This document shows positions 1 through 7,144 of a stretch of 64,000 bases of DNA, in pieces. The first letter of the stretch is position 1; each line of letters begins with the position of its first letter. The stretch covers positions 1,798,001-1,862,000 of the forward strand of contig NZ_CP063164.1 in the NCBI RefSeq assembly GCF_014931715.1, in the 5' to 3' direction. The notes under the pieces were generated by a model. The model had not been told where the DNA came from. It searched no databases and saw only the letters and a program-made list of their open reading frames with translations. Source of the DNA: Sulfurovum indicum. GTDB lineage: Bacteria; Campylobacterota; Campylobacteria; Campylobacterales; Sulfurovaceae. The position numbers and the translations under genes are program-made.

Positions 1-624
1 GACAATGCCGTCATTTTAACGAATGCCGTCACCTTTATCCGTGTGACCAATCCCCGTGATGCCATCTATGGTATCGAAGATTTTCAGCTTGCCATTCAAC
101 AGTTGGTCATGACCACTCTGCGTTCCATCCTCGGAGAGATGTCACTGGATGAGGCACTGAGTAACCGGGAGCATATCAAAGCCAAACTCAAAGAGCAGAT
201 CATTGACGATGTGGCTGACTGGGGCGTCACAGTCAAAAGTGTAGAGATACAGGACATCTCCCCTTCGGCCTCCATGCAGGAATCCATGGAGCGTCAGGCA
301 GCCGCAGAACGTGAAAGACGCGCCATCGAGACCACAGCTGAGGGAAACAAGAACGCCGCCATCCTGGAAGCTGACGGAAAACTTGAAGCGGCAAAAAGAG
401 AGGCCGAAGCACAAATCGCCCTTGCCAATGCCTCAGCCGAAGCGATCCGCCTCATCTCTGACAACATTCAGGACAAAGAGCTGCCGGCAATGTTCCTTCT
501 CGGTGACCGCTACATCAACTCACTGGAGCAGATCAGTAAAAGCCAGAATTCCAAATTCGTTATCTATCCGGCAGACATTCAGAGTGCCATCAAAGGAATG
601 CTGGGGAGTGCCTTCAAAAACTAA
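1..624 (+). CDS. SPFH/Band 7 domain protein, C-terminal part (5' end outside window)
   Basis: The frame is open from base 1, so the start lies upstream of the window. The visible part matches the second half of an SPFH/band-7 (stomatin/slipin) protein: a globular segment, then from about residue 90 an Ala/Glu/Arg-rich coiled coil (repeated AAAERERR and AEAQIALANASAEA patterns), then a short C-terminal tail. Proteins of this family form oligomeric rings on the membrane and often organise membrane proteases. HtpX is encoded about 1 kb downstream, but there is no direct operon link. An NfeD partner gene may lie upstream and cannot be seen. Family assignment is firm; the specific role is not known. 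Confidence 0.85.
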   Translation, partial: DNAVILTNAVTFIRVTNPRDAIYGIEDFQLAIQQLVMTTLRSILGEMSLDEALSNREHIKAKLKEQIIDDVADWGVTVKSVEIQDISPSASMQESMERQAAAERERRAIETTAEGNKNAAILEADGKLEAAKREAEAQIALANASAEAIRLISDNIQDKELPAMFLLGDRYINSLEQISKSQNSKFVIYPADIQSAIKGMLGSAFKN

Positions 625-868
625 CCCCCCCCGCTGATGGAAGATCTGCTCACTTTATCCCGGATTATGTAATAAAACTGCTTCAGGTTCCGCAAATCCC
701 CATGGGCTGATCATTTGTAAAAAATGTGTAGTCTCTATTGCATATTCCGGGTTTATCATCCCGCACCCGATATAGGGTTTTCTCTTTACTGCCATAGCTG
801 TTACAGATTCCAGCTCTGTCATGCCCAACTCCAATCTGGTATCGGAATACCGGAGTTTCCTTCATTCC
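625..868. other. intergenic spacer, convergent genes
   Basis: This is the 244-bp gap between two converging genes. It holds a run of eight C just after the upstream stop codon and a small hairpin GGTAT-CGGA-ATACC at 838-851. No convincing gene or RNA was seen. Confidence 0.4.
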
Positions 869-1504
869 CTATTTTGAAAAGTGCTGATAATCTTTTACTC
901 TATGCCACTCACCACCCCACTTCCAGCCATATGATCTGAAGATTTTTACCGCATTATCATGCTTTAACAGTACGGCCCTGTCAGCAGGCGTGTGGTTTTT
1001 ATGTACTCGTTTCCAGAACTGAAGTGATTTTTTGTGGGCAATATGCCCGTTGCGTGAAATATACGGATTCTCGATGGGATTAAGATCGATTGCTTTTCCG
1101 TAAGCGTGTTTCGACCATTTTCTGCTTCCAGTGGCTTTACGGCAGTTGAATGCAGAAGTATTGTCCGCTTCAATACTCTGCCAGTCACTCCCGCCAAAGT
1201 CACTTACCAGACGCATCCGACGGACAGGATAGCCCGCTTCATACAGTTGCCTGAATATCTCCATCACCTCAACGGCAACCTCTTTATGCACGATCATTTC
1301 TCCAATATGTTCTTTCCCTTTAAAATCACGGTAAGTCATTTGAAGATAACGCAAATCGCGATAGTGTACCGGGCATCCCTCCCGCCATGAGTCTCCTTTG
1401 ACCATACGCTGCCTGATCTTTTCTGAAACGGGAGAAACCAAAGAGCGGTATTGGGCAAAAAGCATCATTGGCGACATTAAAAACATCAGAAGTAAATATT
1501 TCAT
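869..1504 (-). CDS. M15-family D-Ala-D-Ala carboxypeptidase-like peptidase, exported
   Basis: The 211-residue protein begins with a signal peptide (MKYLLLMFLMSPMMLFA). Its C-terminal half carries the M15 zinc-peptidase signatures SKHAYGKAIDLNP (His and Asp ligands) and GGEWHRVKDYQHF (catalytic Glu and third His ligand). This is the VanY/endolysin-like fold that cleaves D-Ala-containing peptides of peptidoglycan. It is therefore predicted to trim cell-wall stem peptides or crosslinks in the periplasm. It is a single gene, convergent with the SPFH gene and divergent from htpX. The exact bond cleaved cannot be told from the sequence. Confidence 0.8.
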   Translation of the reverse strand: MKYLLLMFLMSPMMLFAQYRSLVSPVSEKIRQRMVKGDSWREGCPVHYRDLRYLQMTYRDFKGKEHIGEMIVHKEVAVEVMEIFRQLYEAGYPVRRMRLVSDFGGSDWQSIEADNTSAFNCRKATGSRKWSKHAYGKAIDLNPIENPYISRNGHIAHKKSLQFWKRVHKNHTPADRAVLLKHDNAVKIFRSYGWKWGGEWHRVKDYQHFSK

Positions 1505-1643
1505 AACACATTATATCAAACCATACAGGTATTTTATTGCCACACGGTCCTTGATCCCCTTCTCCTTCCTCTATGCTGTCTAGATATTTACCTTCTATTG
1601 GTGAAAAAAAGATATACTTAAATCAAAAAAAGGGATATAAAGT

Positions 1644-2477
1644 ATGGAACAACTTAAAACCTATGCTCTGATGATCGGGCTTACCCTGCTTTTCATCTGG
1701 TTTGGCGGGATGATCGCCGGAAAAAGCGGGATGATCATCGCGTTTCTCATTGCAGCGGGGATGAACTTCTATGCCTACTACTACAGTGACCAGCATGTAC
1801 TTAAACATTACCATGCCATTCCTGTAGATGCACAGAGTGCCCCGGGCCTGTACAAGATTGTCCAGCGGCTTACACAGCGCGCCGGACTTCCTATGCCGGC
1901 ACTCTATATTCTTCCTGAAGATCAACCCAATGCTTTTGCAACGGGACGGGATTATGAACATGCTGCTGTAGCTGTAACAGAAGGGCTCCTGAACCTTTTG
2001 AGCGAAGAAGAGGTAGAAGCGGTCGTCGCTCATGAACTCAGCCATATCAAACATTACGATATGCTCATCGGTACGGTTGCAGCAACTATTGCCGGTGCCA
2101 TAGCAATGCTGGCGAATTTTGGCATGTTCTTTGGCGGCGGGGACAGAGACAGACCCAATCCCATCGTAATGATCGCCCTGATGATCATCATGCCGATGGT
2201 GGCCACCATCATCCAGATGACCGTCAGCCGAAACCGTGAGTTCATGGCAGATGAAGGCGCAGCACGTATGACCGGCCATCCTGAGTGGCTCCAGTCCGCA
2301 CTGATCAAACTGGACAACTACGCCAGACAGATGACTATGCCAGATGCTGACCCTCAAACGGCCCATATGTTCATCATCAACCCTTTCACAGGTAAAGAGT
2401 TCTCTATGAGAGAACTCTTCAGTACTCACCCGACCACTGAAGCAAGAGTCCAAAAGCTCGAGGAATTAAAGTATTAG
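1644..2477 (+). CDS. htpX: membrane zinc metalloprotease HtpX (M48)
   Basis: The protein has 277 residues, the usual HtpX length. Two hydrophobic helices occupy residues about 8-45. The zinc motif HELSH is at about 130-134, two more hydrophobic segments follow, and the third ligand region reads [11 protein letters not shown]. The C-terminus carries the conserved [14 protein letters not shown] block. HtpX degrades misfolded inner-membrane proteins alongside FtsH. The start is supported by AAAGGGAT a few bases upstream of the ATG. A TATACT hexamer near 1613 is a possible -10 box. The 3' end overlaps the convergent mqo gene by 4 bp. Confidence 0.93.
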   Translation: MEQLKTYALMIGLTLLFIWFGGMIAGKSGMIIAFLIAAGMNFYAYYYSDQHVLKHYHAIPVDAQSAPGLYKIVQRLTQRAGLPMPALYILPEDQPNAFATGRDYEHAAVAVTEGLLNLLSEEEVEAVVAHELSHIKHYDMLIGTVAATIAGAIAMLANFGMFFGGGDRDRPNPIVMIALMIIMPMVATIIQMTVSRNREFMADEGAARMTGHPEWLQSALIKLDNYARQMTMPDADPQTAHMFIINPFTGKEFSMRELFSTHPTTEARVQKLEELKY

Positions 2478-3805
2478 CCTTTTCTCTCTCTTATCATCTC
2501 CTGATGGCCGGCATCATCGAATGTCAGGCCAAGATGTTCACAGATCGCTTTGGCATCGGTCAGTGCAATAGAGAGTGAGCTGGTTGCACCAGGGCTCGGG
2601 GTCATGTTGAAAATGATCCCCTCCTGGATGATCTTCGCCTCTCCAAGCAGCAGTTCATGATTTTTCTTGTCGATGATCTGCGGACGCATTCCTCCATATC
2701 CTTCGGCAAAAGTAATATCAGAAACTTTCAATGTCGGAATGATCTTCTGCGCATCATGGATAAAAACCTCTTTCCCCATCATCGGTATCTCTTCAAGAAA
2801 ATTTTTAAGAATATAGCGTCTGATCGTACTGTCTTTAAAAAGATTCAAATAGACTTTGGTCACATCCGCATCGATATTGAGTGCATTGAAAAGATCTTTA
2901 ATATGAAGTCTATGGTAGCGCTCCAGCTTTGGCAAAGCAAATGCTGTCGGTCCAAAACGGGTGCTCCACTCCTGTGTGCAGTCAGGGTCGGCATGGATCG
3001 CGGCAAAAGGAAGTTTCGGGTTTTGCATCGTATAGACTTTGGCATCAAGAAGTTTTTCTCTGGTAAAGAAGAAGCTGCCCCCTATAGGCAAAATAGCATA
3101 CTCCTTTCCAAACCCCATTGACTGGGCAAAAAGCAGAGAATAGGCACCGGCATTGACCACAACCGTTCTGGCATGATGTTCTCCGTTGGCTGTTTGAAGC
3201 AAATAATTGCCATCATCGGTTCTTCTGATCTTTGTCACTTCTTCGTTGTAGTGCATCTGAATGTTTTTGTTCGTATCCAGAGCTGCCTGCGTAAAACTCT
3301 CACTCAGCTTTTTGAAGTTCACTGTTGTGATCTGATTGCGTGCACCCATTGCCAGTATCGGCTCCCTACGTCCCTCTACCAGTTTTGGCTCATACTCCGC
3401 AAGAAACTTCTCATCCCACAATTCAAGATAGGGGTAAAGTACCTTAAATTTGTCATACCGCGCTTTCAGCTTGGCTACCTCCTCTTCTCCAACTGCCAGA
3501 ACCATCTTGTCTCGCTCATAACCCAATTCATCCAACCCATTGACATTGTAAATGTAATTGCTGACAAAAGAGGCATTCCGTTTGACTTTGGCCGCTTTTT
3601 CATAGGTATAGTTAGTCTCAATGTCTCCTACATGCAGCGTCTGTGAATTGGCTTTGGGATTGGAGTTAAGCAGTGCCAGTTCTTCATACTTTTCAAACAG
3701 GGCAATACTCCCTACCTCACTGAACTCCGCCAGTGTATATAGCAAAGAGGTTCCTGCAATACCCCCGCCGATGATCGCTGTATCCAACAACTTGTTTATC
3801 TGCAT
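2474..3805 (-). CDS. mqo: malate:quinone oxidoreductase
   Basis: The 443-residue FAD enzyme has an N-terminal Rossmann motif ([10 protein letters not shown]), a central substrate domain with [12 protein letters not shown] and [12 protein letters not shown] blocks, and a C-terminal [18 protein letters not shown] segment that closes the FAD site. These match the short MQO form typical of Campylobacterota. It oxidises malate to oxaloacetate at the membrane and passes electrons to quinone, replacing NAD-dependent malate dehydrogenase in the TCA cycle. It is a single gene whose promoter region is shared with the divergent rnr. Its end overlaps htpX by 4 bp. Confidence 0.9.
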   Translation of the reverse strand: MQINKLLDTAIIGGGIAGTSLLYTLAEFSEVGSIALFEKYEELALLNSNPKANSQTLHVGDIETNYTYEKAAKVKRNASFVSNYIYNVNGLDELGYERDKMVLAVGEEEVAKLKARYDKFKVLYPYLELWDEKFLAEYEPKLVEGRREPILAMGARNQITTVNFKKLSESFTQAALDTNKNIQMHYNEEVTKIRRTDDGNYLLQTANGEHHARTVVVNAGAYSLLFAQSMGFGKEYAILPIGGSFFFTREKLLDAKVYTMQNPKLPFAAIHADPDCTQEWSTRFGPTAFALPKLERYHRLHIKDLFNALNIDADVTKVYLNLFKDSTIRRYILKNFLEEIPMMGKEVFIHDAQKIIPTLKVSDITFAEGYGGMRPQIIDKKNHELLLGEAKIIQEGIIFNMTPSPGATSSLSIALTDAKAICEHLGLTFDDAGHQEMIRERKG

Positions 3806-3884
3806 CTTTTCAGTATCCTTGTTAATATAGGTCTAATCATACCTGCTTCCAAATAAAATTATGCAAGACAAAACGCTAATCTGA

Positions 3885-3890
3885 TATAAT
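3885..3890 (+). promoter_or_regulatory. -10 box (TATAAT) for rnr
   Basis: A perfect TATAAT hexamer predicts transcription starting near 3897. That gives a leader of about 90 nt before the rnr start codon, and this leader holds the heptamer repeat and the hairpin described separately. No good -35 box is visible. Confidence 0.6.
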
Positions 3891-3944
3891 CACTTTATGA
3901 AAAAGAAATCTAAAAGCCTTTTACAGCAATGTAAACTGACACAA

Positions 3945-3972
3945 TCAACTATCAACTGTCAACTGTCAATCA
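3945..3972 (+). repeat. heptamer tandem repeat (TCAACTR)n in rnr leader
   Basis: Four consecutive 7-bp units read TCAACTA, TCAACTG, TCAACTG, TCAATCA. They lie between the promoter and the start hairpin of rnr. Other intergenic gaps in the window carry tracts with the same 7-bp period but different sequence. Confidence 0.8.
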
Positions 3973-3998
3973 AAGGCACTCACATATGAGTGCCTTTG
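3971..3998 (+). promoter_or_regulatory. perfect 12-bp hairpin covering the rnr start codon
   Basis: CAAAGGCACTCA and TGAGTGCCTTTG are exact inverse complements around the 4-nt loop CATA. The left arm contains the only Shine-Dalgarno-like sequence (AAAGG, 3973-3977). The ATG (3986-3988) straddles the loop and the right arm. Folded mRNA would hide both, so translation of rnr should depend on melting or processing this hairpin. Confidence 0.75.
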
Positions 3999-5953
3999 CC
4001 GTCCAGCTTATCAACGGGTGTCTGAGTTCCGACATTGAGGAGGAAAATAAAAATGCTTTCCGGGAACTTCAGCACATCGGTGCCGTCGAAGAGCGTAACG
4101 GCCTATGGAAACTCAACTCCCTCTACCGGGCAGGCCGACTCTACATCAGTAATGACGGCAGAGGATATGTCGAGGCAGAGTTTAAAGAACAAAAAGATCT
4201 GCTTATTGAACCCGACCATTTAGGTGAAGCCAAAAATGGTGATGTAGTTGTAGCCAAACGTATCATTGCCAGACGGGGACGTGCCAGCGGAAAAGTAGTC
4301 GCTGTCATCCAAAAAGCACATCTCTTCAGTATCGCCTATACCCACCGTGATGAAGAGGACAGATTTTCCATTATAGACCTGCGTACGGGAGAACCCACGC
4401 ATGCTGTAATGCCAGGTATGGATATCAAAGCCTTCAAGGTCGGTACGGTAATGAAAGTGGATATCGATACCGATGAAGTCCTGGAAGTTTTTGGTCATCT
4501 GGGTGATCCCAAGATCGATGAAAAGATCTCTTTGGCCCTCTATAACCGTCATGATCTGTTTCCGCCGGAATGTATCAGGGAAGCACTTGGTATTGAATCT
4601 GAAGTAACAAAAAGCGAACACTCTGAGCGTATTGACCTCACCCACCTGGACTTCTGTACCATAGACCCTGTTACAGCCAAGGACTTTGATGATGCCATCT
4701 ATTTTGATATGGAAAACTATACTCTTTATGTTGCCATTGCTGATGTAAGCCACTATGTTCCCTACTTTACCCACATTGACAAAGAGGCAAAAAAGCGCGG
4801 TTTCACCACCTATCTGCCTCACAAATCTTTTCCAATGCTCCCAAGAGAGCTGAGTGAAAATATCTGTTCACTCAAACCCAAAGTAGACAGGTTGGCATTC
4901 GTAGCAAAAATCACTCTGGAAAAAGGTTCGCTCAAACCGCTCAAAGAGGAGTTCTTCGAAGCGATCATCCACTCCAGACACCGTTTCAACTATGATGCGG
5001 TCGATGACATCATCTCCAAAGGCTATCAGGGCAATGACCAAACCATAGCGCGTATCCTCCACTGGCTCATGCCGCTGCAAAAGATCACCCAGAGACTGCG
5101 TAAAGAACGGCTTAAACACGGTTTTGATTTTAGAAGCGAGGAGATCAAGCTCACTATCAATGAGAACCATGAACTTGTCTCCACTCAGATAGAGACCGGC
5201 ACCCCCTCCCACTCACTCATCGAAGAGTGTATGCTTTTGGCCAATCAAGCCGCAGCCAAACGTTTCAGCGGTGACGGGGACGGTATCTTCCGTATCCATG
5301 AACCTCCTCAACTGAGTAAAATAGAGTCCCTGCTTACTGAACTGGCAGCTATCGGTCTTTATGTAGAAGAGTATGAGGAGAGTCCTGATCTTATCCGTGC
5401 CATCCAGAAAGAGGCGGAGAAGATGGGTCTCTCAAGTGAGGTGGATGCGATGATCATTAAATCATTGCGCCAGGCAAGTTACTCAGCCCATAATGTCGGA
5501 CACTTTGGACTGGGTTTTGGCTACTACAGCCACTTCACCTCACCCATCCGCCGTTATGCAGACCTTATTTTGCACCGTCTTATCAAGACACAACTCAGAG
5601 ATGACAAAGAGGAAGCTGAATATCTTTTACGCAATATCGATCCACTCTGTGTCAGGGTCAGTGAACTTGAACGTGAGACCACCAAAACCGAATGGGACTT
5701 CAGAGACCGTAAATTTGCCCGCTGGGCCGAGAAGCAGAAAGGTATGTTCTTCGAAGCCGAAGTCATCGAAGCCGGAGAGAGTGCAAAAGCGGTACTCAAA
5801 GGAGAGATACAGGGTGTTACCGTCAATCTCAGGGGTGACAACATCATGCTCTTTGATAAAGTCCGTGTCATGATAACCGAAGTCAATATTGCCCAGGCTG
5901 TTATCATGGCAGAACTGGTAAATAAACTCGAAAAAGAGATCACAGAGCTATAA
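3986..5953 (+). CDS. rnr: ribonuclease R (RNase II/R family exoribonuclease)
   Basis: The 655-residue protein has N-terminal OB/cold-shock-like domains and a large RNB catalytic domain. The acidic active-site motif DPVTAKDFDDAIYF (about residues 230-243) and the HFTSPIRRYADLILHR block are both present. A shortened S1-like C-terminus follows. It degrades structured RNA 3' to 5' and in other bacteria acts in rRNA and tmRNA quality control; smpB lies in this window at 58078. The N-terminus is odd: the only start codon in frame sits in a hairpin, and a 30-codon frame (3897-3989) overlaps it as ATGA. The true N-terminus may have been altered by insertion of the repeat. Confidence 0.92.
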   Translation: MSAFAVQLINGCLSSDIEEENKNAFRELQHIGAVEERNGLWKLNSLYRAGRLYISNDGRGYVEAEFKEQKDLLIEPDHLGEAKNGDVVVAKRIIARRGRASGKVVAVIQKAHLFSIAYTHRDEEDRFSIIDLRTGEPTHAVMPGMDIKAFKVGTVMKVDIDTDEVLEVFGHLGDPKIDEKISLALYNRHDLFPPECIREALGIESEVTKSEHSERIDLTHLDFCTIDPVTAKDFDDAIYFDMENYTLYVAIADVSHYVPYFTHIDKEAKKRGFTTYLPHKSFPMLPRELSENICSLKPKVDRLAFVAKITLEKGSLKPLKEEFFEAIIHSRHRFNYDAVDDIISKGYQGNDQTIARILHWLMPLQKITQRLRKERLKHGFDFRSEEIKLTINENHELVSTQIETGTPSHSLIEECMLLANQAAAKRFSGDGDGIFRIHEPPQLSKIESLLTELAAIGLYVEEYEESPDLIRAIQKEAEKMGLSSEVDAMIIKSLRQASYSAHNVGHFGLGFGYYSHFTSPIRRYADLILHRLIKTQLRDDKEEAEYLLRNIDPLCVRVSELERETTKTEWDFRDRKFARWAEKQKGMFFEAEVIEAGESAKAVLKGEIQGVTVNLRGDNIMLFDKVRVMITEVNIAQAVIMAELVNKLEKEITEL

Positions 5954-6002
5954 GACTCTCCCGTCTGTGCTTCTTTTGCTTGTTTCAGAGGTATGACATA
6001 CC

Positions 6003-6392
6003 CTATCGAGACTTATAAAGATCTCTTTTATAATTTGGAGACACCGAAGAGATACGCGGGTCTTTACGAAGCTTCTGCATCATCTCTTCCATTGGCAGAG
6101 AAGAACCTATATGCAGCATGGGTTTCCGGGTACTCTCTGAAATAGCTGTATAGACCTTTAATACCTGCATACCATAGGAGACAACCACCTCTTCCGCATC
6201 CCTGATCGTCATGCCCTTTTTAAACACAACAATTGCTTCTGCCAGTTTGTTTTGATCCTGCTTCCTTTTTTCCTGCTTTATTTGAGGAACAACAGCATGG
6301 GGCGTATGATTCTGTACGGGAGCCGTATTGCTGCATCCGGAAAGCACCATATTGGCACACGGCAGAATCAGTATATATTTGATGCTTTTCAT
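6003..6392 (-). CDS. lipoprotein with stand-alone subtilisin-propeptide (inhibitor I9-like) domain
   Basis: The 129-residue product starts with a lipoprotein signal (MKSIKYILILPCANMVLSGC, lipid Cys at 20). A Q/K-rich linker is followed by about 75 residues that resemble the propeptide of the S8 protease encoded at 7145-9751: EAIVVFKKG against EVIVVMNES, then LRKDPRISSVSPNYKRD against LKKDPNVKSVSPNYRRT. Free-standing I9 domains can inhibit subtilisins or help them fold. It is probably a membrane-tethered inhibitor or chaperone for that protease, which is inference. The frame continues upstream into the mobile element, but the lipoprotein signal fixes the start at 6392. Confidence 0.78.
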   Translation of the reverse strand: MKSIKYILILPCANMVLSGCSNTAPVQNHTPHAVVPQIKQEKRKQDQNKLAEAIVVFKKGMTIRDAEEVVVSYGMQVLKVYTAISESTRKPMLHIGSSLPMEEMMQKLRKDPRISSVSPNYKRDLYKSR

Positions 6393-6407
6393 CTTATGCT
6401 CTCCTTT

Positions 6408-6680
6408 TATTACCGCACCAACTAAATACCTCAAACTTTGAGAGAACGAGACGAGGCAAGATGTGCGTGAAAAAATCTGAAGGACTACCCGTAGGTAATT
6501 CAAAGATTTTTTTGCGTGCAGGTTGTCTCGTCTCGTTCTCCCCGAAGGGTGCAGCACTTTCGCCCACATACGGTGTTAGATTTTCTTGAATTAGCCTCCG
6601 GCTAGTCCTGCGAAAATCTGCCTTGTCTGTGAACGAAATTGCAGCATCAAAGATTGAGATATTTAATTGGTACGGTAATA
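6408..6680. mobile_element. MITE-like palindromic element, copy A
   Basis: The copy has 26-bp terminal inverted repeats (6409-6434 and 6654-6679, 23 of 26 positions complementary) with TA at both outer edges; 269 bp lie between the TAs. Inside is a long hairpin closed by GAGAACGAGACGAGG and its near-complement (about 6441-6540), a small hairpin near 6544-6563, and a third with tip GAATTAGCCTCCGGCTAGTC (about 6588-6607). No transposase is encoded. It fills the gap between the lipoprotein gene and the CPBP protease gene, with the same internal design as copies B, C and D. Confidence 0.85.
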
Positions 6681-6695
6681 TCTCTCTATTATAGC

Positions 6696-7142
6696 CTAAT
6701 TGCCTGCAAAGGAAAAAAAAGTGAGATTATAGAACATATGCAGAATGATACTTGGAGTCACTATCTCAAATCTCTCTTTAAAGTAGCCAAAGAGAAGAGA
6801 AGGGAAAATAACCAGAAGCGCCCATACCGGCTCATGGTGAACAAAGTGCATCAGAACAAAGAGGAGTGAAGTCAGCAGGTTGGCAACGGATAGACGTAAA
6901 AACAAATTCCGATATACCGTTTTTTTGGCGATATACTCCTGGATCACCCCGCGAAATGTCAACTCTTCAACGACCGGATAAAGAAGAACAAGGAAAAAAA
7001 ATGACTCGGGATCATCCAAAAGCCAATAAAGATCCTCTGTTTTCTGTTGAAAGAACCCAACATACAACAGAGAAAAAACAGGAGCAGCCAAAAGTGCTGC
7101 TCCGTATTGCACAAGTAACGATACTTTCTCTTTGTGCATCAA
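6696..7142 (-). CDS. CPBP-family (Abi/glutamic) intramembrane protease, probable sorting-signal processor
   Basis: The 148-residue membrane protein has about four hydrophobic helices and the CPBP/Rce1-like motifs: EELTFR (Glu59, Glu60, Arg64), a His in LMHF (about 99) and HMFYN near the C-terminus (about 135-139). It begins 2 bp after the stop codon of the S8 protease gene, so the two are co-transcribed. That protease ends in a Cys-bearing sorting signal. In JDVT-CTERM systems such a signal is paired with a dedicated CPBP protease (MrtJ), so this protein probably cleaves its neighbour's tail in the membrane. The pairing is inferred from position. Confidence 0.82.
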   Translation of the reverse strand: MMHKEKVSLLVQYGAALLAAPVFSLLYVGFFQQKTEDLYWLLDDPESFFFLVLLYPVVEELTFRGVIQEYIAKKTVYRNLFLRLSVANLLTSLLFVLMHFVHHEPVWALLVIFPSLLFGYFKERFEIVTPSIILHMFYNLTFFSFAGN

Positions 7143-7144
7143 GT

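Noticed and set aside
1623-2453. A 276-codon open frame on the minus strand opposite htpX.
   Set aside because: It is the antisense shadow of a clear HtpX gene; its translation is rich in His/Cys/Asp with no family pattern.
6570-6580. Possible integron attC sites, because the elements carry GTTAGAT (fits GTTRRRY) beside hairpins.
   Set aside because: No matching RYYYAAC core at the required place, copy D lacks the consensus, and there is no integron integrase; the single Xer protein looks like a housekeeping enzyme.
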